A DNA stretch of 64,000 nt from Pseudomonas asplenii (GCF_001293465.1 NZ_JSYZ01000011.1:124001-188000), one strand, 5' to 3'. Counted from the first letter of the stretch, positions 26,701-35,035 are shown. Notes: generated from the sequence alone by a model not told the origin. A program made the numbers and translations.

Positions 26701-28314
26701 GTGTCGATAAGATTGCGTCTGTACCTGCTGATAGGCAGCGGCCTGCTCACGGTGCTGGTCATGGGGTTGGTCGGTTACCTGGGCAACCTGCGGATGGCGC
26801 AGGCCACCAGCGACAGCGAGGTGAGCATGACCCTGCTGCGCAATCACCTGGAAGCCGACATGATGCACGATGCCCTGCGCGCCGATGTGCTGTCGGCGAT
26901 GCTGGTGGGGCTGGGCAAGAGCGCCAGTTCCGATACCGAGGTGCGCGATTCGCTGACCGAGCACGCCAAGCACTTTCGCGAAGTGCTGGAGGAGAACCTC
27001 AAGCTGCCGGTCAACGACACGCTCAAGGCGGCGCTGAACCAGATCAGGCCGAGCCTGGAAACCTACATCGGCGCGGCCGAGCATATCGTCGACCTGGCCA
27101 TTGCCAACCCGGACGGTGCCCAGCAGCAGTTGGGCTCGTTCAACAGTGCGTTCAGCCAGTTGGAGGACGCGATGGCCAAGCTGAGCGAGCTGATCGAGTC
27201 CAACGCGCAGTCGAGTGGCGAGGGTACCCGGCACACCATCAACAACGCCAACCTGATCCTGGTGGGGGTGCTGGTCGCCGGCCTGCTGTTGCTGCTGGTC
27301 CAGGGGCGTTGGGTCATCAACGGCATCATGGGCCCGTTGCAGGCTGCCAGCCGTATTGCCGCCGACATTGCCCATGGCGACCTGAGCACGAAAATCGACG
27401 AGCCCCGGCAACAGGACGAGGCTGCCCGGCTGATCCGCAATCTGGCGACCATGCAGCGTGACCTGCGCAGCATGATCGAGGTGGTACGCAGCAATGCCCA
27501 TGGCGTCAACGACATGAGCGAACAGTTGAGCGGCGGCTGTCACCAGGTGGCGGGCAGCAGCCAGCAACAGAGCGAGGCGGCCGGCACCATGGCGGCGGCG
27601 GCCAGCGAAATGACGGCGAGCATCGAGGAAATCACCCGCCACGCCGAGCGCGCCCTGGACATGGCCAACCAGGCCGAAGCGCTGGCCAAGAACGGCGGCC
27701 GGGTGATTCACCAGGTGGTCAGCGACATGGATGACATTGCCCGCTCGGCACAGCAGTCGGCGCAGGTGATTCGGACCCTGGACAAGGAGTCCGAGGCGAT
27801 CTTCGGCATTGTCCAGGTGATCCAGGGCATTGCCGAACAGACCAACCTCCTGGCGCTCAACGCGGCCATCGAGGCGGCCCGTGCCGGCGAGCAGGGCCGC
27901 GGTTTCGCCGTGGTGGCCGATGAGGTGCGCGGGCTGGCCGGACGCACCAGCGCCTCGACCCAGGAAATCGCCGATATGGTCCTGCGTATCCAGAGCAGTA
28001 CGCGCGAGGCGGTCAGCAGCATGGAGGCCGGGGTGGCCCAGGTCGACAAGGGCATGGCGGTGACCGCCGAGGTCGAACGGGCCATCCGCGAAATCCTCGA
28101 GGCGACGCTCAACACCAGTCAACTGGTCAACGACATCTCACGGACCATCGGCGAACAGAGCCTGGTCAGCAACGAGATCTCCCATCAGGTGGAGAAGATC
28201 GCCGACATGTCCGCCGGCAACAACCGGGTCATCGGCCAGACGGCGGAAGCCACCGACCAGTTGTCCAGCCTGGCCGGGAAACTGTCGCAATCGGTGGACC
28301 GCTTTCGGCTCTGA
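26701..28314 (+). CDS. Methyl-accepting chemotaxis protein
   Basis: This 537-residue chemoreceptor uses a GTG start. It has one membrane helix at about 7-26 and another at about 186-206. Between them lies a helical sensor of about 160 residues, followed by a HAMP domain (about 208-260) and the cytoplasmic signalling hairpin. The hairpin tip 'IAEQTNLLALNAAIEAARAGEQGRGFAVVADEVRGLAGRT' is present. A helical bundle sensor of this length binds small ligands such as organic acids, but none can be assigned. It is not next to che genes. Confidence 0.9.
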   Translation: MSIRLRLYLLIGSGLLTVLVMGLVGYLGNLRMAQATSDSEVSMTLLRNHLEADMMHDALRADVLSAMLVGLGKSASSDTEVRDSLTEHAKHFREVLEENLKLPVNDTLKAALNQIRPSLETYIGAAEHIVDLAIANPDGAQQQLGSFNSAFSQLEDAMAKLSELIESNAQSSGEGTRHTINNANLILVGVLVAGLLLLLVQGRWVINGIMGPLQAASRIAADIAHGDLSTKIDEPRQQDEAARLIRNLATMQRDLRSMIEVVRSNAHGVNDMSEQLSGGCHQVAGSSQQQSEAAGTMAAAASEMTASIEEITRHAERALDMANQAEALAKNGGRVIHQVVSDMDDIARSAQQSAQVIRTLDKESEAIFGIVQVIQGIAEQTNLLALNAAIEAARAGEQGRGFAVVADEVRGLAGRTSASTQEIADMVLRIQSSTREAVSSMEAGVAQVDKGMAVTAEVERAIREILEATLNTSQLVNDISRTIGEQSLVSNEISHQVEKIADMSAGNNRVIGQTAEATDQLSSLAGKLSQSVDRFRL

Positions 28315-28320
28315 CGACAC

Positions 28321-29208
28321 TTAGGCGAGGTAGCGGCGGAACCAGGCCACGGTGCGGTCCCAGGCCAGGTTGGCGGCCGCCTCGTCATAGCGGGGCGTGG
28401 AGTCGTTGTGGAAGCCGTGGTTGACGCCCTGGTAGATATGAACCTCATAGGTCTTGCCCGCACTCTTGAGGGCCTGCTCGTAGGCCGGCCAGCCGTCGGT
28501 GATGGGTTTGTCCAGTTCGGCATAGTGCAGCAGCAGCGGCGCCTTGATCCTGGCGACATCCTCGGCCTTGGGCTGGCGGCCGTAGAACGGTACGGCCGCG
28601 CCCAGCTCGGGGTAGGCCACGGCCGCCGCATTGGCGACTCCGCCGCCGTAGCAGAAACCGGTGATGCCGACCTTGCCGGTGCTGGCATCCTGTTTCATCA
28701 ACCATTCGATGGCGGCGAAGAAATCGTTCATCAGCTTCTCGGGGTCGACGCTCTTCTGCAGCGCCACGCCTTTCTCGTCGTTGCCGGGGTAGCCGCCGAC
28801 CGAGGACAGGCCATCCGGCGCCAGGGCGATGAAGCCGGCCTTGGCCACGCGCCGGGCGACATCCTCGATATAGGGGTTGAGACCGCGATTCTCGTGCACT
28901 ACGACCACCGCCGGGACCTTGCCCGTGACCCGGGCCGGGCGGACCAGGTAGCCACGCACCTGCTGATGGCCTTTGGGCGAGGGGTAGGTGATGTATTCGG
29001 CGACGATTTCCGGGTCGGTGAAGGATACCTGTTCGGCCAGTGCATAGTTCGGGCTCAGGGCTTGCAGCACGCTGGCGGCGGCCATCGCGCCGAGGGTGAA
29101 CCTGGCCGCACGGTCGATGAACTCCCGCCGTGTGATCCTGCCATGGACGTAGTAGTCGTAGAGTTCCAGCAGTTCGGGAGCGAAGTCTTTCGCGGTCAGA
29201 CGTTCCAT
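28321..29208 (-). CDS. Tat-exported dienelactone hydrolase family protein (YghX-like)
   Basis: The protein has 295 residues. The start MERLTAKDFAPELLELYDYY is followed by a Tat-type signal 'RITRREFIDRAARFTLGAMAAASVLQAL' (about 24-51). The alpha/beta-hydrolase core has the nucleophile cysteine in 'GFCYGGG' near residue 187, plus aspartate and histidine in 'AELDKPITDGW' and 'GVNHGFHND'. Dienelactone hydrolases open lactone rings; YghX-type members are exported and of unknown substrate. It lies 119 bases downstream of the radical SAM gene on the same strand and could act on the modified product, but this is only inference. Confidence 0.85.
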   Translation of the reverse strand: MERLTAKDFAPELLELYDYYVHGRITRREFIDRAARFTLGAMAAASVLQALSPNYALAEQVSFTDPEIVAEYITYPSPKGHQQVRGYLVRPARVTGKVPAVVVVHENRGLNPYIEDVARRVAKAGFIALAPDGLSSVGGYPGNDEKGVALQKSVDPEKLMNDFFAAIEWLMKQDASTGKVGITGFCYGGGVANAAAVAYPELGAAVPFYGRQPKAEDVARIKAPLLLHYAELDKPITDGWPAYEQALKSAGKTYEVHIYQGVNHGFHNDSTPRYDEAAANLAWDRTVAWFRRYLA

Positions 29209-29327
29209 CGGTGGCTACCTTGTCGAGTGGTTCGAGGGACGGCGCCACCCCACCGTGTGGAGGGCGGCCCCGTTGGCCTTGGCTCGACTCATTAAAGCAG
29301 CCTTTGGCGCCAGGGTGTACGACAGCA

Positions 29328-30791
29328 TCAGACCAGGGTGGTCTGTGGCGTCCCCAGCAGGCGGGTGATGGTGTTGACCAGTTCCTGCTGCCTGGCCCGA
29401 TCGCGCAGGTATCGCGCCTGTTCGGCGGCGACGTCGGCGGCGCAGTGCGGGCAGGTGGTCTCGTCGGCGTGAATGTATTGCAGGCAGCCGCGACACAGGG
29501 CCAGTTGTGGTGGAATGCGTCCCTCCTCGGGGGACTTGCGCCCCTGGTTGATCCAGGCCAGTTTGATCACCTGGCCGCTGTCGCTGACGCTGCCGATTCG
29601 TTCCCCGGTGTCGATGCGTTCGGTGATCAGGTCGAAACGGCCAACCGCGAAAGAGGCCTTGGCCGCATCCTCCAGCTTGACGATGCGTTCGCGCAGGCCG
29701 CGCTTGTGCAGATCCAGGGCGCGATAATGGCAGTAGGGGTTGTTGCCGGGCTTGCCCAGTAGCGAATGCGAGGTCCAGGTACAGCCGCCGCGGCAGACGT
29801 CATTGTAGTAGCAGCCGCGACAGTAGCCCCACAGGTCCTCCACCGAGCGCAGCCGGCCGAAATGCATGCCTTCGCTGTAATGCCAGATATCCTGCAGGCT
29901 CATGTTGCGGACATTGCCACCGGAAAAGCCGATGGTCGCCAGCGACGGGCAACCCTTGACCGTGCCGTCGGCCTCCAGGGCCAGTACGGTCTGGCCGGCG
30001 GCGCAGCCGCTCCAGTGCACGCGCTCGTCGCCGAAACCGCGCCACAGGTGCTCATAGGGACCGTAGTAGCCGATGTTGTTGCCGACGTTCATCAGCAGGC
30101 CGCGTTCGACACCTTCGCGGTACAGGCGCGCCAGCAGCGGCATCACCTCGAGCAACTGGTAGGGCTGCAGCAACAGTTCGGGATGATCGACGGCGTTGCC
30201 CATGGCCACGGTCAACTGGATCTGCCAGTGGGTGGCGCCGAGGCCGATGATCAGTTCCATCAGCTCGGGCAGGTCGGGCAGGGTGGCCGAGCCGATCTGG
30301 GTGTTGACGCTCACTGCCAGCCCGGCCTGTTTCGCCCGGCGCAGGGTGTCCACGGCCCTGTCGAAGGAGCCTGGCACATTGCGCACCTTGTCGTGCAGCG
30401 GGGCCAGGCCGTCCAGCGACACACCCACGCCATTGAGCCCGGCCTCGACCGCGGCCTGCAACTTGGCCGGGGTCAGGTTGCGGCCACCGGTCTGGATCGC
30501 GCAGTACATGCCGTGACCGTGGATGGCCGCGATCAATCGAGTCCAGTCCTTGCGCAGGTAGGCTTCCCCACCGATCAGGGTGACCTCGCGGGTGCCGAGG
30601 GCGGCGAGGGCGTCGATCACGTCCAGGCATTCCCGGGTGTTGAGTTCATCGGGGCGTCGATGGCCGGCGCGTGACCCGCAATGCAGGCACTTGAGGTCGC
30701 AGGCGAGGGTGATTTCCCAGACCACATGGACCGGTACATAGCGCTTGAGGTCGGTTTCGCTGAGGTAGCGGGCGGGGCGATTGTCTGACAT
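29328..30791 (-). CDS. Radical SAM/SPASM maturase, GDL-motif-peptide type
   Basis: The start at 30791 (MSDNRPARYLSETDLKRYVP) has AAGGA upstream, giving 487 residues. The radical SAM cluster cysteines are C31, C35 and C38 in 'CDLKCLHC'. The SPASM region (about 255-355) has 'GCAAGQ', 'CPSLATIG' and 'CRGCYYNDVCRGGC', expected to hold auxiliary Fe-S clusters. The last 55 residues add a four-cysteine zinc-ribbon-like element (C433, C436, C447, C450). SPASM enzymes modify peptides or small proteins. The three genes upstream encode small proteins sharing a GDL/GNL module, which makes them likely substrates. From memory, NCBI uses the name 'GDL motif peptide-associated radical SAM/SPASM maturase' for such enzymes. 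Confidence 0.88.
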   Translation of the reverse strand: MSDNRPARYLSETDLKRYVPVHVVWEITLACDLKCLHCGSRAGHRRPDELNTRECLDVIDALAALGTREVTLIGGEAYLRKDWTRLIAAIHGHGMYCAIQTGGRNLTPAKLQAAVEAGLNGVGVSLDGLAPLHDKVRNVPGSFDRAVDTLRRAKQAGLAVSVNTQIGSATLPDLPELMELIIGLGATHWQIQLTVAMGNAVDHPELLLQPYQLLEVMPLLARLYREGVERGLLMNVGNNIGYYGPYEHLWRGFGDERVHWSGCAAGQTVLALEADGTVKGCPSLATIGFSGGNVRNMSLQDIWHYSEGMHFGRLRSVEDLWGYCRGCYYNDVCRGGCTWTSHSLLGKPGNNPYCHYRALDLHKRGLRERIVKLEDAAKASFAVGRFDLITERIDTGERIGSVSDSGQVIKLAWINQGRKSPEEGRIPPQLALCRGCLQYIHADETTCPHCAADVAAEQARYLRDRARQQELVNTITRLLGTPQTTLV

Positions 30792-30880
30792 GGAAAATCC
30801 TTGCGCAGCCATAGGTGCGCGGCATCAGTCCATCGAAAGGCCCGTGCCGTCCCGGATGGCCGTGGCACGAGCGGATTCAC

Positions 30881-30916
30881 CAAAAGAGCCCGGGCGCAAG
30901 CGGGGTGCGCCCGGGG
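30881..30916 (-). terminator. Hairpin between substrate gene and maturase gene
   Basis: Reading leftward, CCCGGGCGCA pairs with TGCGCCCGGG around a 7-base loop and is followed by CTCTTTTG. This perfect 10-bp stem with a short T run looks like an intrinsic terminator or attenuator. It should let most transcripts stop before the radical SAM gene, so substrate proteins exceed enzyme. Confidence 0.65.
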
Positions 30917-30924
30917 TGTTGCGA

Positions 30925-31503
30925 TCAGCGGGCTTCCAGGCGGCTGATTTCCGCGTTCAACTGCTCCAGGGCAGTGCGCAAGGCGCCGCTTTGCGCCAGT
31001 TGCTGCTCAGCCTGGCTCTGCACGGCCTTGAGCTGGGCCAGGTTGCCGCTGGTCGTTGCCTGCTGGATCGCGGCGGCGTAGAGCGGGATCGGATGCCGGT
31101 TGTGCTGCTCGGGCGCTTCGAGGGCCTGGCTGACCGCGGCATGCCGGACCTGCTGCCAGCGACCCTGCTCGTAGTAGCGGTAGTCGACGAAGCCGCTGGC
31201 CCAGTTGGCTTCCAGGATGCCACTGAGGTGGAAGGTCTGGGCGATCTGGCTCAGCGGGCCGCTCGGGCTGCCGGCCAGGGTCAGGATGATGTGGCTCTCG
31301 ACCGAGGGTGAGAGCTTGGCCTCGCTATAACTGCCCCACACCTGTGCCTCGAAGTGGATGGGCGGGTAGGTGCTCTGGAAGAGGTTGGCGATACCGCTGA
31401 CTTTCCTGCGGACCGTATCGACCAGCAGGTCGAGGGTCAGCACCGGTGCACCGATCAGCGGCTGGCTGATGTTCAGGCGTGTGTGAAAGAGTCCTACAGA
31501 CAT
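30925..31503 (-). CDS. DUF1842/DUF1843-type small protein C (192 aa), likely radical SAM substrate
   Basis: The protein starts MSVGLFHTRLNISQPLIGAP behind AAAGGAG. The first 125 residues resemble the DUF1842-type beta-rich domain ('VLTLDLLVDTVRRKVSGIANLFQ', 'FEAQVWGSY'). The C-terminal 60 residues form the shared module 'PIPLYAAAIQQATTSGNLAQLK ... LEQLNAEISRLEAR'. It is closely similar to the next gene upstream, from which it is separated by 37 bases. No signal peptide. I infer that it is modified by the neighbouring radical SAM enzyme. Confidence 0.75.
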   Translation of the reverse strand: MSVGLFHTRLNISQPLIGAPVLTLDLLVDTVRRKVSGIANLFQSTYPPIHFEAQVWGSYSEAKLSPSVESHIILTLAGSPSGPLSQIAQTFHLSGILEANWASGFVDYRYYEQGRWQQVRHAAVSQALEAPEQHNRHPIPLYAAAIQQATTSGNLAQLKAVQSQAEQQLAQSGALRTALEQLNAEISRLEAR

Positions 31504-31540
31504 GATGCAGCTCCTTTGAAGTGAATTCAGGACAGGCGGC

Positions 31541-32176
31541 TCAGCGGCGTTCCAGGCGGCTGATCTCGCTCTTGAGGTTGTCCAGCGCAGCCTGCAGTTG
31601 CGGTTGCTGGTCCAACTGGTGCCTGGCCAGGTTCGCCAGGGATTTCAACTGGGCCAGGTCGCCAGCGGCAATGGCCGTCTGAATCGGCGCGGCATACAGC
31701 GGCAGAATCGGCGGATGCGGCTGGAGCACCGGGCCTGGCTCCAGCGGCAGGGGCTGGACGTGCGAGCGCACGCCACTGACCAGATGGGCCGGCACGTTGC
31801 TGGCTTCGACCCAGCGCTGGCCATCGAAGTAGGTATAGTTGGCGACGCCTTCCTTCCAGTCGCTGCCGACGACCAGATGCGCCTTGAAGCTGATGATCGA
31901 GTTGGAGCCCTGGCCCCCGTGATTGCCCTGGACACTGAGCAGGATCTTGCTGACACCGGGCTGCATCACGGTGAGGTAGCTGTACTCGCCCCAGACATCG
32001 ACGTCCAGGTTGAGCGGCGGGTTGGTGGCCTGAGTGACCGCGGCGGTGCCGGTCAGGCGCTGCTCGGGGCTGAAGGCCAGAAGATTGAGATTGACGCCGG
32101 GTGCGCCAGCCAGGCCGGTGCCGATCCGGTAGGCGAGCGGAAACAGGCCGACTGGTTGCTGAAGAGTAGCGGACAT
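31541..32176 (-). CDS. DUF1842/DUF1843-type small protein B (211 aa), likely radical SAM substrate
   Basis: I chose the ATG at 32176 (MSATLQQPVGLFPLAYRIG), eight bases after GGAGG. The N-terminal domain (about 1-135) matches that of the downstream protein: 'GLFPLAYRIG', 'NPPLNLDVDVWGEYSYL', and 'SDWKEGVANYTYFDGQRW'. A proline-rich hinge (about 140-160) precedes the C-terminal module 'LYAAPIQTAIAAGDLAQLK ... LDNLKSEISRLERR', which carries the literal GDL motif. No cysteine is present. Probably cotranscribed with its two homologues. Confidence 0.75.
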   Translation of the reverse strand: MSATLQQPVGLFPLAYRIGTGLAGAPGVNLNLLAFSPEQRLTGTAAVTQATNPPLNLDVDVWGEYSYLTVMQPGVSKILLSVQGNHGGQGSNSIISFKAHLVVGSDWKEGVANYTYFDGQRWVEASNVPAHLVSGVRSHVQPLPLEPGPVLQPHPPILPLYAAPIQTAIAAGDLAQLKSLANLARHQLDQQPQLQAALDNLKSEISRLERR

Positions 32177-32213
32177 GGTGATTGCCTCCATTGCAATACT
32201 TCGGAAAATAACT

Positions 32214-32402
32214 TCAGTGTTTTTCCAGGCGAGAAACTTCCTTGGCCAGTTTTTCGTAGGCGCTGTGCAACTCCTTGTTTTCCGGCTTGGAAACGTCCCG
32301 TTGTTTCAACAGCGTTTTCATTTGTTGCAGATTGCCTTCCGTGATCGCGTCATGGATGGCTACCCCATACGGTGTGATGGGGTGAGTGGCGGGTTTGTTC
32401 AT
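32214..32402 (-). CDS. DUF1843-type small protein A (62 aa), likely radical SAM substrate
   Basis: This 62-residue protein consists of little more than the shared module: 'ITPYGVAIHDAITEGNLQQMK ... YEKLAKEVSRLEKH'. AAGGAAGG precedes the ATG. It lacks the DUF1842-like domain of its two neighbours and is the first gene of the cluster, 37 bases before protein B. Being the minimal form, it is the best candidate for a peptide precursor. The Lys/Glu-rich second half is probably helical. No signal peptide. Confidence 0.75.
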   Translation of the reverse strand: MNKPATHPITPYGVAIHDAITEGNLQQMKTLLKQRDVSKPENKELHSAYEKLAKEVSRLEKH

Positions 32403-32738
32403 GGCGATGCCTTCCTTGGTAACTGTGGGGGCTGCCGGGTTGGCAGCGTTTGCAGTTAAGCAGGCGCGAACGAATATGCAATGAACAATACGGGCAAAAT
32501 GCCAGTTAATTTTGTATCAGGGCTGATTAATAGCGAAGTTTAAAATGAGAGTTTATTTATATTGTGATTGGCGATAAAAAGTTTGGGTTATTTATCGCCA
32601 ATCCATTATTGGCTTATTGCGAAAGATAATATTTGGTCAGTTGATGCCCGGGGGTTCTACTAAGTTTTTCGAGCGTCGCCCGGGCGAGCGCAAAGACATT
32701 ACCTTTAGAGTTGGGGATGCGAATTAGCCACACAGACC
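32403..32738. other. AT-rich upstream region of the DUF1843/radical SAM cluster
   Basis: These 336 bases are clearly richer in A+T than their surroundings (about 32450-32640). They hold the promoter side of the cluster, the 3' flank of the UPF0149 gene and a perfect inverted repeat (listed separately). No open frame with a ribosome site is seen. Confidence 0.55.
32566..32603. repeat. Perfect 13-bp inverted repeat
   Basis: GATTGGCGATAAA at 32566-32578 is exactly complementary to TTTATCGCCAATC at 32591-32603, with a 12-base loop. A third copy of the arm end (ATTGGC, 32608-32613) could pair instead. There is no T run after it, so an operator or RNA structure is as likely as a terminator of the UPF0149 gene. 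Confidence 0.7.
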
Positions 32739-33293
32739 CTAGCGCTGCTGAGCCCAGAAATCATGCAACCCACGCGCCGCCGGCTCGATGGCCGCCACGC
32801 GCTGGCGATGCAGGACCACGTCGAGGTCGGCCGGCAGTTCGAAGTTGTCCTGCTCGGCGCACAGGGTGATCGCGTCCAGCCACTGGGCTTGCGCCGCCGG
32901 CAACGCCGGCCATTGGCTGACACCGACGCCGCGCAGATAGCCGAAGCACCATTCCTCGGCCAGGACCAGTGGTTGGCCCTGATGCTCGGTTTCCTCGAAG
33001 CGGGCCCTGAAAGCCTGGGCATCGCTGGCCAGTCGGGTTGCCCGGGCGTTCATGTGGCGTACGCTCAGGTCGATGAAGCGCTTGCACTCCTGCGGCGTTT
33101 CCCAGTTCGGATTCTGGTCGCCCCAGATCGCCGGGAACCACACCGAGATATCGACTGGCAGCGGGCCGGACACCAGTGCGGTGAGGTAGCCGTCGAGCTC
33201 GGAAGGATTGAGGACGGAGTGGTCGTCGCCGTATTTGAGCAGCGTGTCTTCGATGAACTCGAAGTCGGCGTCGTTCAGTGGCTGGTCTTGCAT
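32739..33293 (-). CDS. UPF0149 (YecA/YgfB-like) family protein
   Basis: A 184-residue acidic protein starting MQDQPLNDADFEFIEDTLLKY. The motifs 'SELDGYLTALVSGP', 'WFPAIWG' and 'EEWCFGYLRGVGVSQWPAL' are typical of the UPF0149/YecA family. Unlike E. coli YecA it lacks the C-terminal SEC-C zinc motif (no CxC...HC). The family's role is unclear. The gene stands alone; the AT-rich region follows it. Confidence 0.85.
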   Translation of the reverse strand: MQDQPLNDADFEFIEDTLLKYGDDHSVLNPSELDGYLTALVSGPLPVDISVWFPAIWGDQNPNWETPQECKRFIDLSVRHMNARATRLASDAQAFRARFEETEHQGQPLVLAEEWCFGYLRGVGVSQWPALPAAQAQWLDAITLCAEQDNFELPADLDVVLHRQRVAAIEPAARGLHDFWAQQR

Positions 33294-33433
33294 GGGAGGA
33301 TCCTTGCAGGGTCGGGCGCGGCAGCCATTCGCCGCGCTGGAGAAAAGGCGCGCAGGATGGCGCGTTCAGCGGCATTTATCCAGCGTGGCAACGCGACGGG
33401 CGAGGGCGCATGCGCGCCTCGCCGCGCTGACCA

Positions 33434-34447
33434 TCACTTTTCGAGCGGCTTGCGCCCGGAAACGAAGTGGCCGACATCGTTGAAACCGGGCGTCGAGGCA
33501 TGCCCCGGGGTGACCAGCGAATCGATGAAGGCTTCGTCCTCGGCATTGATTTTCACGTCCAGCGCCCGGGTGTAGCTGTCCCACTGTTGCTCGGTGCGCG
33601 GACCGACGATCGCCGAGCTGACCGCGGCGTTGTTCAACACCCAGGCAATGGCGAACTCGACGATGCCGACGCCGCGGCCCTGGGTGTATTGCTGGATCTG
33701 CTGGGCGATACGCAGGGACTCCGGCCGCCATTCGGTCTCGAGGATACGCCGGTCCTGGCGTCCGGCACGGCTGCTGGCGTCCGGTACCACGTCCGGGGCG
33801 TACTTGCCGCTGAGTACTCCGCGGGCCAGCGGGCTGTAGGGCACCACGCCAAGGCCATAGGCCGCGGCGGCGGTGATCTGCTCGACTTCGGCCTGGCGGT
33901 TGACGATGTTGTACAGCGGCTGGCTGATCACCGGCCGGTCGACACCGAGCCGCTCGGCCACGCGAATCACCTCGGCGATTCGCCAGCCACGATAGTTCGA
34001 CAGGCCCCAGTAGCGGATCTTGCCCTGGCGCAGCAGGTCGCCGATGGCCGCTACGGTGACCTCCAGCGGCGTATCGTGGTCCTCGCGGTGCAGGTAGTAG
34101 ATATCCAGGTAATCGGTGCCCAGGCGGGTGAGGCTGGCCTCGATGGCATTGAAGATATGCTTGCGGCTCAGGCCTCGGCGGTTCGGGGTGCCATCCGCCG
34201 GGCCGAAGCCGACCTTGGAGGCGATGATCCAGTCGTGGCGATGGCGCGCCACGCCTTCACCGACGATTTCCTCCGAGCGCCCGGCGTTGTAGACATCCGC
34301 GGTATCGATGAAGTTGACGCCCTGGTCCCAGGCCTTGTCGATGATGCGCAGCGAAGTCTCGGTATCGGTCTGCTCACCGAACATCATGCTGCCCAGGGTC
34401 AGGGTGGAAACCTTGAGTCCGGAATGACCGAGGAGGCGATAGCTCAT
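33434..34447 (-). CDS. Aldo/keto reductase
   Basis: The 337-residue enzyme has the AKR catalytic set: D48 and Y53 in 'FIDTADVYNAGRSEE', K78 in 'IIASKVG', and the histidine in 'YYLHRED'. NADPH-binding text includes 'VVPYSPLARGVLSGKY' and 'AIVGPRTEQQWD'. It reduces aldehydes or ketones in the cytoplasm; it resembles the YajO/YhdN-like group acting on varied carbonyls. Monocistronic. Confidence 0.9.
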   Translation of the reverse strand: MSYRLLGHSGLKVSTLTLGSMMFGEQTDTETSLRIIDKAWDQGVNFIDTADVYNAGRSEEIVGEGVARHRHDWIIASKVGFGPADGTPNRRGLSRKHIFNAIEASLTRLGTDYLDIYYLHREDHDTPLEVTVAAIGDLLRQGKIRYWGLSNYRGWRIAEVIRVAERLGVDRPVISQPLYNIVNRQAEVEQITAAAAYGLGVVPYSPLARGVLSGKYAPDVVPDASSRAGRQDRRILETEWRPESLRIAQQIQQYTQGRGVGIVEFAIAWVLNNAAVSSAIVGPRTEQQWDSYTRALDVKINAEDEAFIDSLVTPGHASTPGFNDVGHFVSGRKPLEK

Positions 34448-34725
34448 GCTGGAGGTCCTTTTACACGGAAGGAAAGTGCTCCATCAGATATCAGAAGCCC
34501 GGCCTGGAGCAATCCCCAATTTCCCCCGGCAGTCGTGAACGAGCGGATCGGGTGGTTCGCCGCGTTTCCTGCCGATACGGGTCGAGCACGGCTACCGTTC
34601 GTCGGAACTGTCATTTCTGACAGGTATCCAGTCACGGTGAAATCGAGAAATATTTTGTTACGACTTGCTGCGGAGCAAGTGCTGCCCAGGTCGCATTCAA
34701 TCTTGGTTCTACAGGGAGAGGAACA

Positions 34726-34962
34726 ATGTTCAAACCCAGACATTTCGTCGCACTGGCGCTGTCGGTGATCGTGGCGCAGGGCGCGATGATTCCGGCAGCC
34801 ATGGCCCAGGCCCGGCCGGCACCGACGACGCAGGGCATCAGTGTAACCAAGGCCGGTACTCAACTGGCAGCGGCCACCCAGAAACACCGGAAAAAACACA
34901 AGGAGCACAAGAAGGCGCAGCACTCGGCACAGCAGGAAAGCGCGACGAAGACCCTCGCGTAG
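34726..34962 (+). CDS. Small exported basic protein with His/Lys-rich tail
   Basis: MFKPRHFVALALSVIVAQGA begins a 78-residue protein preceded by AGGGAGAGGAAC. The signal peptide ends at 'PAAMAQA' (about residue 28). The mature 50 residues are Lys, His, Gln and Ala rich, with 'KHRKKHKEHKKAQH' in the middle. It could bind polyanions or metal, but no family is recognised. A strong terminator follows. Confidence 0.75.
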   Translation: MFKPRHFVALALSVIVAQGAMIPAAMAQARPAPTTQGISVTKAGTQLAAATQKHRKKHKEHKKAQHSAQQESATKTLA

Positions 34963-34984
34963 CGGGCTTCCCTTGGGGGGAACG

Positions 34985-35023
34985 AAGGCCTGATAGCCGG
35001 CGCTGCCGGTATCAGGCCTTTTT
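34985..35023 (+). terminator. Rho-independent terminator
   Basis: AAGGCCTGATAGCCGGC pairs with GCCGGTATCAGGCCTT around a short loop and is followed by TTTC. It lies between the small exported protein gene and the convergent MFS gene. Confidence 0.85.
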
Positions 35024-35035
35024 CATGGGAACCGG

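Noticed and set aside
32470..32520. A sigma-54 promoter before the DUF1843 cluster (TGGCATTTTGCCC on the minus strand)
   Set aside because: The GG-to-GC spacing is about 8 bases rather than the required 12, so it does not fit the -24/-12 pattern.
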